Assembly (NCBI GenBank): GCA_037074705.1
Contig: CM073591.1
Coordinates: forward strand, 184,785,432 to 184,849,431
DNA from: Zhengitettix transpicula
Lineage: Eukaryota; Arthropoda; Insecta; Orthoptera; Tetrigidae
DNA length: 64,000 nt
Direction of reading: 5' to 3'
Shown here one piece after another: positions 33,803 to 43,229 of the stretch (positions are counted from its first letter, which is position 1; every line of letters starts with the position of its first letter). Below the pieces are notes generated by a model, which saw only the letters and a list, made by a program, of their open reading frames with translations, was not told the origin of the DNA and searched no databases. The position numbers were made by a program, and so were the translations under genes.

Positions 33803-34100
33803 CCACAGTTACCTCTTGCTAAACATTTCAATTAACGAGCATAAATAACGTCAGTTCAATGATGGAAGACTTTCCCGGTGTCCTAGCTGCAGAAAGAGTT
33901 CTCGAGTATCAAACGGCTGCGAACAGCGATTAAAACGCGACGTTTTGACGACCACTACTGTCAACCCGAGAACACTCTCGGCAATAGCGTCAGTGTTTGG
34001 AACATTTGATATTTTTTGTTCTCCTCCTTCTACGTTCCTCTCGGCGTGATGAGACGGCGCTGGGTGTTCAGTCTGGTCCTTTTTTAAAAAATTCTTCATA
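33803..34100. other. Spacer with a minus-strand open frame
   Basis: The minus-strand frame 33851-34099 (82 codons, SVLGLTVVVVKTSRF...) has more balanced composition than its flanks. It matches no family I recognise. Confidence 0.25.
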
Positions 34101-34468
34101 GTAACAGCCTACATGAGGGTATCAAATTGGTGGCAACTCCTCTTTAATTACATAGGAAGGATAGAGGAAGGATACGAAAGATTAATTACGGACCCGGGTT
34201 ATGGTTTGAGTATTTAACCCGGCAATCACCTTAAAGTAATTCAGGACGAACCCTAGACGACCTGTGTCAGGTAGGTCGGGCGCTTGGTACTTGTCCCACG
34301 CCCTTCCAATGGCGGGAGAGGGGTTTGCTGTGGGGACGCAGCATTTTCTTCGTGCCTAAACCAGTTAAGGAGGCAGCTGGCCGACTTTTCCAAAGCAAAC
34401 AGCGAACAACTCTTACATTTTCCCAGGATCTGTGACCCCAGAACATACACCTCTCAAAACAGCCGAAG
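34101..34468 (-). repeat. S-family repeat copy, diverged
   Basis: Reverse copy from 'tagtaacagcctacatgagg' to 'cctctcaaaacagccga'. It is more diverged than most copies, with a deletion near the left end and no A-tail. Its right end adjoins the MULE relic. Confidence 0.8.
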
Positions 34469-34473
34469 GGCAT

Positions 34474-35400
34474 AGCCCGATTCCTTCCCAGAACTACCTG
34501 CGGGCCGTAATGATCTCCCGATTCTTTCCCGGCCGTTCAGAGGTAAACAACTGGAAACGACCCGATTCCTTCCGACTATACTCTGCACTAAAATGAAGTG
34601 CAATGTATTTTCATCGTGAGTTTTTATTTTCATGCCATGATTTATTTATTAAAACTACAATAAAATCAAATTAGAAATATTTGATAAATGATAGTTTACA
34701 AAAATATATTTCTGTATGGCACAGGTGGAACAAAGTCAGCCGAGATGTTTCAGTAGTCCTATACTTTTTCATTTGCTGTTGTATATCGTTAGTTTTGGCA
34801 TTTATACTTACCTTTCTAGTGACTGTAGATGATTTAAGCTTTGTGTTGGTGACAGTTTCTATCATTCAAATTACTGTGAAAACTTTCACATGCGTTGGTT
34901 GTCCGTTCTAAGTTGGCTGAACATTCCGCCAAAAGGGTTGGACGAAATTGAGAATTTTCGCCGTTGTTTTTTTGAACCAAATAATCGCAGAAGAGGTTAA
35001 GTTTTTCCAATTGTGGCTTCAGTAAGACACTCACCAACTTCCTCCGGCTTCAAGTTCGGTAGGCCGAATATATAATGTGAAAATAAACCAGCTTCTGCCG
35101 TTTCTATATTCCGTTGCTGGTCCTACGGCTTGAATCTTCCTCCACCAACTCTGGGTTAAGTGAAATATGCATGTCTGAACCGCACTTAGAGGCCACACAT
35201 TCGTCACAGCTTGAATTATGGTGTTAGAAATCAGAAAAAAAATAGCACGTGGATAGATATGTATATTTATCTCCTTATACTTTTGACGTAGCATGTTGAC
35301 TCAACTCGTTTATCAGCTAGTGATTCTTGGTGCTAAGGTTACAAATACGAAGGGAAGGAATCAGGACTCGCTGAGGTCTCAGGCTGGAAGGAATCGGGCT
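34474..35400 (-). pseudogene. MULE (Mutator-like) transposase relic with short inverted ends
   Basis: On the minus strand, frame 35031-35294 reads CIFHLTQSWWRKIQAVG followed by EYRNG. The next frame, 34834-35037, reads LERTTNACESFHSNLN. These match the MULE transposase pattern in which 'C.FH..Q..WR.iq..GL...Y' is followed downstream by 'R..N..E.FH...N'. The ends carry AGCCCGATTCCTTCC (34474-34488) and its inverted copy (35386-35400). Variants of CCCGATTCCTTCC recur inside at about 34514-34526 and 34559-34571, and inverted at 35352-35364. MULEs usually make 9-bp duplications; the flanks (GAAGGGCAT and GTGTCAATT) do not match. The N-terminal region with the DDE core is largely missing. Confidence 0.75.
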
Positions 35401-36125
35401 GTGTCAATTATATACCTTAAAGTGGCCATAAGAAACCAAAAATTTATTAACATCCTTCTTATGTTGTCTTCTATGATTTAGCGAGTATCTGTGAGGAAAA
35501 ATAGATTTAGTGAATACAGTTTTGTAGCTTATTTTATGCAGGGTGGTGCGAACCAACGATATTTTTGAGTGAGCTGCATGTATCGGTGGCAAAAGTCAGA
35601 CGTTGACTGAGGGTTTGGGGATATCTTTGAGATCAAAATGAGGAGAGCGGTTGTTGGGAGCAACGAGATACATTTTTGACTATGTATGTTAAGAGAATTG
35701 ATAGACCTACTGTAATGATTCAGTACAATATATCTCCAACAAGTGATGTAGACAGTAGCTACGGCATATCCACAGGACACATAAGAAACCAGCGCCATAG
35801 ACTGGTGTCGCCAAAATCAACGTCGGAATCAGCTAACGGACATGGGTGAGACTAATCCATGTAAATGCCGGACATCAACATTTTTTACGATAGACCTATC
35901 CTTCGATTTACACTGAAGATATTGGATTTAGCTTTGAAAACCCGTGTAAAGCGAAATAACACTAAAATATGCAAAATTCAGTCATTTATTTACGAACAAT
36001 AAAAGAAAGACATATTTGAAAACATCAAATTACGCTTCATGCATAAAATAACAAATACATGTGGAATATTAGGAACAATAAATATAAAATACTTAAAAAA
36101 ATAATTCATTTAATTTCTGTAATAA
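35401..36125. other. Spacer
   Basis: The minus-strand frame 35529-35798 has no recognisable motif. 'aacccgtgtaaagcga' at about 35938 resembles the CGTGTAAA repeats at 39548-39585. Confidence 0.3.
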
Positions 36126-36126
36126 G

Positions 36127-36266
36127 TTTCATGACATATCAGTGTGTGATTTCTGATTGATTTGATGTCACTTTCATCACTCGATTGATAGACGTACTGA
36201 TGGATAGACTTTCATGAACTATCAGGCTGTAACTTCTGGTTGATATGATGTCACTTTCATCACTCG
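36127..36266 (+). repeat. Direct repeat of ~58 bp, period about 81 bp
   Basis: Units at 36127-36184 and 36208-36266 share TTTCATGA, TATCAG, 'acttctg', and GATGTCACTTTCATCACTCG, with a few changes. Confidence 0.8.
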
Positions 36267-36870
36267 ACGGTTCTTGATGAGATTCTCGTTCAATGGTTGG
36301 TGAATTAAGGACAATCTCAGACCGAAGAGACTTTGTAATGAAATACGTAATTAACTATTGTGTAGGTTTTTTTGTTACATCTTTATAGACCTCCTCGTAT
36401 TGATTTAAGCACTAACTAATATCCCGCTGGAATAAGAGAGCTCGTTCAACATTCGGATCATTTTGAAAAAAATTATTACCCAATTTTCTCCCCAATTCAA
36501 GTCTTGCGCTAATGACTCACGCTGTGAACGCAAATGGTTCAGATTTCTCTTCTTCAGAATTATTCTCTTTATCTAGGTTTCTTGTTTTCTAATTCAATTT
36601 AAATAAATTATCTTTAGCAACCATTATTTCTTCAATATCTGCCTCAGCTAAGTACTCAAATCCTTCTCTTCCTATAGTATGCGCCAACTCGGTGATCTGA
36701 GAATATTCATCCTCTAATGGTAATCTGTAATTCTCACCTTCAATGAAATCTAGACATTTTTCTTTCCTTCATATTGTTTAATTTGGGTATCTGACAGTCC
36801 AACATTCTTAACACAATCTAAAATTGGAAATTTCTTCCAACCATCTGTAAGAGTGAGAGGTCCATCATTC
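36267..36870 (-). pseudogene. Possible pogo/Tigger-like transposase C-terminal relic
   Basis: Read from the right on the minus strand, the frames give LTLTDGWKKFPILDCVKNVG with LSDTQIKQYEG; after a frameshift ENYRLPLEDEYSQITELAHT and EYLAEADIEEIMVAKDNL; and further left RALLFQRDI and YEEVYKDVTKKPTQ. The order (a 'W..i...i.nC..kaG' segment, an acidic region, then a Glu/Asp-rich tail) is like the part after the DDE core in CENP-B/jerky/Tigger-type transposases. No catalytic residue is in this stretch, so the call depends on weak similarity. It could also be a fragment of an unrelated host gene. Confidence 0.35.
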
Positions 36871-37192
36871 TCCATTTGTCCTAAAATATACACAAACAAG
36901 TTATGAAACCAAGGCAGTGACCCATGTTCTCTTATTAGCCATCCAATAAACGGAATGGTTCTTTATGTTTATTTCTTTAAATGAGCGTGGTATATTCTAT
37001 TGGTTAATAACCAATGGTTTCATTATAAAATCGCCTGAAGTGCTGCAACAGAAAAGAACTGTTATACGACTTTTCGCTTACTTATGGCCACTAGCTGATT
37101 TGTGAACTTTAGCCAATTAGGTACATTCTGGAATCCCCCCCCCCCCCCGGCAGAATAACTCGCACTCGTCGGCATGGTGAGAAGTGTAGGAG
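36871..37192. other. Spacer with a poly(C) tract
   Basis: Contains the 17-bp palindrome ATTGGTTAATAACCAAT near 36998-37014 and about 13 consecutive C bases at 37136-37148. Confidence 0.5.
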
Positions 37193-37813
37193 ATGATGGC
37201 AATGATTTTAGCAAATTTTTCTGGATGCTGTTGTGCTGCATCCGAATCAGCAGATTATCTTTCACCTTTCAATTTTAGATTATGCAAAGAATGTCTTCGT
37301 TTAAATCTTTCAAACCAACCATGGCTTGCGGAAAAAGATATCTCCGTTTCATCTGAAGTCGACGGTAACTGGTTCTTAAGAGCTTGTAACGCGTGCATTT
37401 GGTTTAGTTTTTCTTTGTCTCGAAAGTGTTGTTTGCTGTGGTTTGGAGAATTAGAAATCGTGCACGTGAGTGGGGATGGAGGAGATAATTATTTCCATCC
37501 AAGTAATTTTCGTGTCCTGTCTCGATTGTTGGCCTCAACATGTCAGAATAGTTTGCCATTGTTGACTACGGAACTGCAGCTGCGTGCTATAACTCTTGTA
37601 ACAATGGAAGAATCAGTGAAACTGATATTTCGACGAAGTCTAATAATAAAAAAAAGTAAAAGAATGGGAGGCTATAATGAAGGGAACAGAGATAAGCTAT
37701 TGAAACTGGACAGTTGTTCTGCGCTCACCGCAGCTGGTGGATGTGATTATGAGAGGCTCCGTATTGCGTTACGTGTATACGTTTTAAGTGTCACCGATCT
37801 ACAAATCTCATGA
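37193..37813 (+). CDS. Unassigned open frame, 206 codons
   Basis: This is the longest plain open frame in the window. It starts MMAMILANFSGCCC and is Cys-rich in its first half, with a FRLCKEC pair, NACIW, and KCCLLW. A 'HVSGDGGDNYFHPSNF' segment comes next, and then a basic region (IIKKSKRMGG). No signal peptide, membrane segment or known domain is evident. The region is less AT-rich than its flanks, but there is no promoter, splice or poly(A) evidence. It starts about 45 bp after a poly(C) run. It could be an exon of an unknown gene, part of a transposon or chance. No function is proposed. Confidence 0.2.
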   Translation: MMAMILANFSGCCCAASESADYLSPFNFRLCKECLRLNLSNQPWLAEKDISVSSEVDGNWFLRACNACIWFSFSLSRKCCLLWFGELEIVHVSGDGGDNYFHPSNFRVLSRLLASTCQNSLPLLTTELQLRAITLVTMEESVKLIFRRSLIIKKSKRMGGYNEGNRDKLLKLDSCSALTAAGGCDYERLRIALRVYVLSVTDLQIS

Positions 37814-38559
37814 GTTCTTCTGTAAACTTTTCCATGTTGTTGTCTCTGATATAGTCCGAGGCAGAATCGTTGTGAGAAAGGGGCCCAATTTGTTATTGAA
37901 GAGTTCATCGAAGCCACACAATTTATTTCGACGGCTTGCCAGCAATCAATCCCGGATGCCGACGCCTTAGCCAGTGGTCAACCCCTGAGTCGACGCCTTG
38001 CAACGGTCCTGACTGAAGTCAACACTGCACTTAACCTGTTCTGCCGGCTGTGAGATACGGAGACGTCGGTACGAGAGCTACAGCAAGCAACACAACACAG
38101 AATAGCAGTACGTATTTGGTACGGGCAGCAGATTATCTTCTATGTAAAAACCACAGATGCCTGAGTTAAGAGTTTTTCATGCTTAACTGTAATAAACTTA
38201 TATAAAAATTTGTTTAATGGTGAATAATTTTTGATATAACGTAAAAATCCAGCCCACAAAAATAATTATTTACAAGCTTCATAAATGTTTAAAGCCTTCT
38301 ACCCTTATCACTAATGCATTTCCCATATTTACGAATGTCAAATCTCTTACATATGAAATTGTGCTCTTACATGTGCAAGATCCTGCTGCTATACTTTTTT
38401 ATAATGGAGTCTTCATTTTTTTGTATTATTGTTATTGTGGCGTTATTCATAGAGATAATTTAGCAACATCGGTTACTCTTTCCCTATTACGTAGACTATG
38501 GTACGCATTTAGCAATTAACTTCAACATTAAATATTTTATTTATTTTATTTTAAACTTC
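37814..38559. other. Spacer
   Basis: 37960-38110 is moderately GC-rich and the rest AT-rich. Nothing recognised. Confidence 0.3.
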
Positions 38560-39171
38560 TGCCTGGAGACATGGAAACGTGCCGCGTAGTCGACAGAAGA
38601 CAATTGCACAGGTCCTTCAAACAAGGCTATCAAAATCTTGACTGGGGAAGGTCAAGAAAGGGTAGACGGTCGGGAAGGTATGGTCCAATGGTGGGGCCTA
38701 AATTACAATAAAAGTATGTGTCACGTGTCGATGAGAGTCAGTCACGACACAGTGATTTTTGGGATCCGAGACGGACACATCTGGGACCATCAACGATGGA
38801 GAGCGAGTCTTTAGTAACCATAGTGGACATATGTAGTCTGGTGCCCACGTGGTGTCTCTGCTGTCTGCTACTGTAGCCTCTGTCACCAAGGAGAGACGAC
38901 CCCTGTCTGTGTTGGAGAGCTGGTAAGCCGCAGTCCATGTTTCCGAGTAGCGCGCGTGTTTGTGACAAAGAAACCGCTATTAATCTTGGGAAAGGGGGTA
39001 AATGAATCCCCTGGGCATGCTGGCAAATAATTATTGTTAATGTGTGGGTAGGTATTTCGTGTGTTTAATAATAAATTCTTTTTTTATTAATTAAATATTA
39101 TATATTAATTAAATATTATAATCATTTAATTGTAATTACCCTTTCCTGCGAGAGATAGTATTTTCTTTGCA
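38560..39171 (+). mobile_element. LTR of an LTR retrotransposon, copy 2
   Basis: Starts TGCCTGGAGACATGG and ends TTTGCA, giving a 612-bp TG...CA unit, two bases before TGGCGCC at 39174. It is homologous to 14671-15495. It has only one GACCATCA unit where copy 1 has about five. AATAAATTC near the 3' part may be the poly(A) signal. No second LTR or gag/pol lies within the next kilobases, so this is a fragment of an element. Confidence 0.75.
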
Positions 39172-39173
39172 GG

Positions 39174-39245
39174 TGGCGCCTAATAACCGATTGAAACATT
39201 AGAAAAAAACATTTAATCCAAAATTTTAAGAAAGCCCACACCATA
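39174..39245 (+). other. Primer-binding site and leader after LTR copy 2
   Basis: TGGCGCC at 39174-39180, then a leader matching that after LTR copy 1 up to the AGAAAGCCCACACC block near 39242. Confidence 0.6.
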
Positions 39246-39839
39246 AGGTGATCTAATATTTTAATTTTTGTTGCTACAGAAATAACTTTTCTTTTCATAT
39301 GCTTGTTTCATAAATCTTTACGCTTTAATAATTTACGTGAATGATAATAATTCCAGTTGATATTTAAATATCTAGTTCTGTTGGTCAAATGATAATATTC
39401 TGAAATTCTACGGTGCTTCCTCGTGTTGTAAATATAGGGGAAGTCCCGTCAGCGAATGAGATTAAAAATTACTTGAAATAATTGCATATAAAACTGAATA
39501 TACATTTTAACCAGTTTTTTTTAAATCCACTGTTTCATCAACCGTGTAAAACCGAAATCGTGTAAAACAAGTCCCGTGTAAATGGAGAGATAAGTGTACT
39601 ATATTTGTTTCTGCTACAGGGCCCATCTCCGTTGAACGATGAAATTTTTAATACTAAGCAAATTGTTGTTTTTTAAGTGATAACCAGCAATAATAGTTGT
39701 TACAGTTTGTTTGGTCAACATTACCTAACGGAAAAAATTAATCGTGTAACATTTATAAACGCCATAGGGCCACGTGACGGAATTGTCCCGAACTCCAGTG
39801 TTGCGATTCGATCTTAAAAGAGACACGATGTAACCTTTT
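39246..39839. other. Spacer with short CGTGTAAA repeats
   Basis: CGTGTAAAA, CGTGTAAAAC and CGTGTAAATGG are spaced about 18-20 bp apart at 39540-39590. Otherwise nothing is recognised. Confidence 0.4.
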
Positions 39840-40230
39840 CAAAATTAGGTAGATAAGGATGAAGCATCCGCGTCTTCCGTTCATTACGCCGTATGCAAAT
39901 TATTTGCCTCGCTATTTTAATGGCAGATTAGCCAAGTCCCCTTTAGACGCCGCGCAGTTTCGTCCAAAGCGGAATATAGCATTAGATATTTAGAAGCGGC
40001 TGCGCTCTTAGGACTCATAACTTTTTCCCCCAGCCGTGGAGGTAAGGGGTTAAAATTGCAGGCTGCAGCAAGAGGGAGGGTAGGTCTTTTTATTTGGGGC
40101 ACGTATAATCCAGTGCGGCGCACGCTAATCCTGCTGCAACACCCGAGAGAGACTTTGCGGTAACTAACCGCCCGCCCATTAATGAATATATATTAGAGGC
40201 TCCGTGTCTTGCGCAGTGCTGCGATGATGT
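39840..40230. promoter_or_regulatory. GC-richer noncoding island with homeodomain/POU-like sites
   Basis: The stretch lacks long open frames and simple repeats but is clearly GC-richer than its AT-rich surroundings. It carries TATGCAAATTATTTGC, a POU octamer-type site in a near-palindrome (39892-39907), 'ttttaatggcagattagcc', CTAATCC (K50-homeodomain type), and 'ccattaatgaatatatatta'. Such a cluster is typical of developmental enhancers or conserved noncoding elements in insects. Nothing in a single sequence proves this. An old degraded gene or element is equally possible. Confidence 0.3.
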
Positions 40231-40792
40231 TCCCTCGCCACAACTGGACATACAAACTCGCTCTCCTCTTTTCTACAAAACAATACATATTCGCCAGGAA
40301 CAACTGTTTACAATCAATACAGAAATCTCCTATCTAGCACATAATTTAATAATACTTACATGGAAGCGAATATTCAATCCGACTGACTGGAATCTTGATG
40401 AAACACAAATTGTCTCAGATGACTGTGTGAGACGGAAAACTTTTGATCCAGCGAAAACAGATTCCATTCAAATGAAAACAATAATTTTTTGTTTCCTCCT
40501 CACTTTATTATCGTTTATATATGTTTCTACAACACTAACGAAAACAATTTTTTTGTATGAAACTACAAAATATTAATTTGTATTTTATTAAAATAAATAT
40601 TTATCAAAACCACGCTACTGGATTTATTTATGAGCTATATGTAGAAGTAAATATTATGTGTTATAACTCAAACAATATTATTGATATTAAATTCGGCAAA
40701 GAGGTTTACAATGTAATATAAACTTGTACTCAAAATTGGTCCAAAATTTGATCAAAAGAAAAATATAGTGAATAAGAAAGATAGCCAATTCA
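40231..40792. other. AT-rich spacer
   Basis: Nothing recognised. Confidence 0.35.
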
Positions 40793-42450
40793 GACAAAAA
40801 AGTGATAATGTAATTACCACACAACGTTTCTTGGGATCCTTGTCCCTTATTACAAATTTCTACATAATCAAATATTCTAAGAATATCAAATATCCATCAT
40901 TTGCAGATCCACTAATACTCTATCCTACTTGATAAAAAACCACAAGGACCCACTTGACACAAACATTGTGTTGTTTCCAAAATCTCTTGCTCTAATTGTA
41001 ATTACTGCTACATAGGGCAAACAAAACGTTCCCTTAATACCCGTATCATGGAACATGTGTCTAAAATCAAACTTCCCATATAAACAATCTGTAGTATCCA
41101 AACATACCATCAATTCTAGACATACATTTGATTGGCAAAATGCTAAGATTTTAGACATTGACACCAGGTACATTTCCAGACTCATTTCAGAGATGATCCA
41201 CATTAAATCAAACATCATAGCTATTAATGTACAAACAGACACTATTAAACTCAATAATTGCTATGATCCCTTATTATTACGCTAAACTTTGTTTTCCAAT
41301 TGTCGTTGCTCCTTTATTGTTACGAGAAGCATCTCTGAAAAGAGTCTGGAATTGTACCAGGTGTCAATGTCTAAAATCTTAGCATTTGGCCAATCAAATG
41401 TATGTTTAGAATTGATTATATGTTTGGATACTACAGATTGTTTATCAATGGAAAGTTTCATATTAGATATATGTTCCATGATACGTGTATTAAGGGAACG
41501 TTTTGTTTGTCCTATGTAGCAGTGTTTCAATTAGAGCAAGAGATTTTGTAAACAACTCAATGTTTGCTGTAGGTGTCAAGTGGGTCCTTGTGGGTTTTAA
41601 TCAAGTAGAAAAGGGTATTAGTGGAACGGTAAATGACAGATATTTGATATTCTTTGAATATTTGGATAAATTTGTGATGTATAAATTTCAAATAAGGAAG
41701 TACGAGAAAAAAATTGGCTTGAGGTGTTTGGGGACGATTGACAGTAAGATATTCGTTTTTGTTCAGTCTGCTGTTTATGTGTTTGATAATAAAATTTAAT
41801 GGGTACTCATTGGAGATTAAAATGTTTCAACAATATTTAATTTGTGTTGATGGAACTTGGGGTTGGAAAACAATTTAGCTCTGTCTACAAGATTGTATAC
41901 AATAGCCGTATTTTGGTTTGGAGTATAATCAGAAAGATAATTGAGAGAACACTTCCAGAGGATGTAGGTTTTCTGAACCAATTGGTGAGAATGGAAGTCT
42001 TGTGAATGGATACAGTGACATCAAGGAAATTAAGAGAATGGTTAATTCAAATTCATTGGTGAATTGTAAGTTGGGATGATAATTATTGAAAGTATTGACT
42101 ATAAGATTGATTTCAATAAGTCCATCTGCAGCTCTATAGGAGCCTCGGATATATCAACTAAATAAGTTTCAAATACCAGTTTCATAACGGGAGTGTGTTC
42201 GTAAAAATTTGAAAACCTTTCAGTACATTCTTCTATTAAAAATGCAGGACACTTACATATTCATCAAATATTTTATTTTCACATTTCTTTTAGCTCCGAG
42301 AATTGTTCTGAAGATATATTTATCCAACCGAGAGAGCAAAGTTTTGAAAAATGTTGTCTTGTTTCGGAACGCTTTGACCTTTCTCCAGGTTTCTTATATA
42401 TGTATCGTTTTACCTTTCAGGCACAATTTAAATTGTTTTGTCACGATATG
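40793..42450 (-). pseudogene. Penelope-like element relic with a duplicated, inverted GIY-YIG region
   Basis: On the minus strand from about 42130 to 41850 the RT C-terminal region reads LDVTVSIHKTSILTNWF(R)KPTSSG and later YNLVDRAKLFSNP, the Penelope 'W..KPT.SG...N' block. A linker follows, then the GIY-YIG domain (41282-41530), with HCYIGQTKRSLNTRIMEHIS and NAKILDIDTWY. The same GIY-YIG region lies inverted on the plus strand at 40922-41213 (YIGQTKRSLNTRIMEH and FDWQNAKILDIDTRY in plus-strand frames). A Penelope-type terminal motif is at 40793-40830. Frameshifts break all parts. Known Penelope elements join an RT to a C-terminal GIY-YIG nuclease, which fits this order. Confidence 0.85.
40922..41618. 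repeat. Long near-palindrome: two ~290-bp arms, ~110-bp loop
   Basis: The left arm 40922-41213 and the reverse complement of 41327-41618 are very similar (about 90% by eye). They run from the ACAAGGACCCACTTGACAC block through 'ggcaaatgctaagattttag'. A transcript across it could fold into a long hairpin. Confidence 0.85.
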
Positions 42451-42689
42451 AGACAAAAATGCAATGTTTCTGCAAAGTGATTCATCTGACAGATCACATA
42501 GTTTTCCTTGCTCTTGATAAAAGTTTAAAATTTGTCGTCGTAAATTTAAAACTTTTATCCTACCCAGCGAACCTTGCAGTAGTACGATAGATCAACGCTG
42601 TACGTTTCCTCGCTAAAGTTATCATCAGCCGAATTGCACGATGGCGCTTTGCATTTACGTGAATATGGTTGACAATCGCAATAATTTTC
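42451..42689. other. Spacer between Penelope-like and hAT-like relics
   Basis: AT-rich with no feature recognised. Confidence 0.35.
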
Positions 42690-43075
42690 TATCCAGAGTG
42701 TCTTGGAAAAGATTTGGCAAAAAGTTTGCTAATGCAAAATGCAGTGAATTTTTTCAAGTCTAAGCAATCCTTTTTCTCATAAAACAAGGAATCTTCTTTT
42801 TTACCACTCATGGAAGGTGCACCATCACTGCAGACACTGACTAAATTGCTGACATTTAATTGCAATCGATGACATACTTCTTTGTAGTTTTTGAAAATGT
42901 CAACTCCGTGTGTTCTTCGAGCTAATGTACACGGCAACAGTTCTTGAAGAATTTATTTACACCGCGAATAAAATATAAAACTTGTGCGAAGTAATTTTTG
43001 TCAGTGCTTTCATCTAAAGCAATTGAAAAATAAACAAGTTGATTTTGTATAAATGTACGAACTACATTTTGTTAA
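42690..43075 (-). pseudogene. hAT-like transposase relic
   Basis: On the minus strand, right to left: QLVYFSIALDESTDKNYFAQ then VLYFIRGVNKF near 42950-43050, then from 42937 DIFKNYKEVCHRLQLNVSNL and VSVCSDGAPSMSG. The 'iALDESTD...AQ...FIR.V' followed by 'D..GAP.M.G' pattern is the start of the hAT catalytic core as found in ZBED5/GTF2I-repeat-like transposon proteins; the Asp of LDEST is the first catalytic residue in that family. The C-terminal half, including the dimerisation region, is absent. A stop separates the two halves. Confidence 0.75.
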
Positions 43076-43229
43076 CTACCTGGGTTTCGGATTTTGCCGA
43101 TCGCGTTCGGACGGTTTATCGACGAGGTTTCACTGTAGTAGCTTTTATGAAGGCCGCACATGAAACAGACGGAGGCCGCACGTTGCCGACCTGTGGTGTA
43201 TTCCAATCTCAATAGCCGCGAAAGTTATG
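43076..43229. other. Short spacer
   Basis: Moderately GC-rich; no feature recognised. Confidence 0.3.

Noticed and set aside
34465..35409. 9-bp target-site duplication for the MULE relic
   Set aside because: The flanks GAAGGGCAT and GTGTCAATT do not match, so the ends may be eroded or mis-set.
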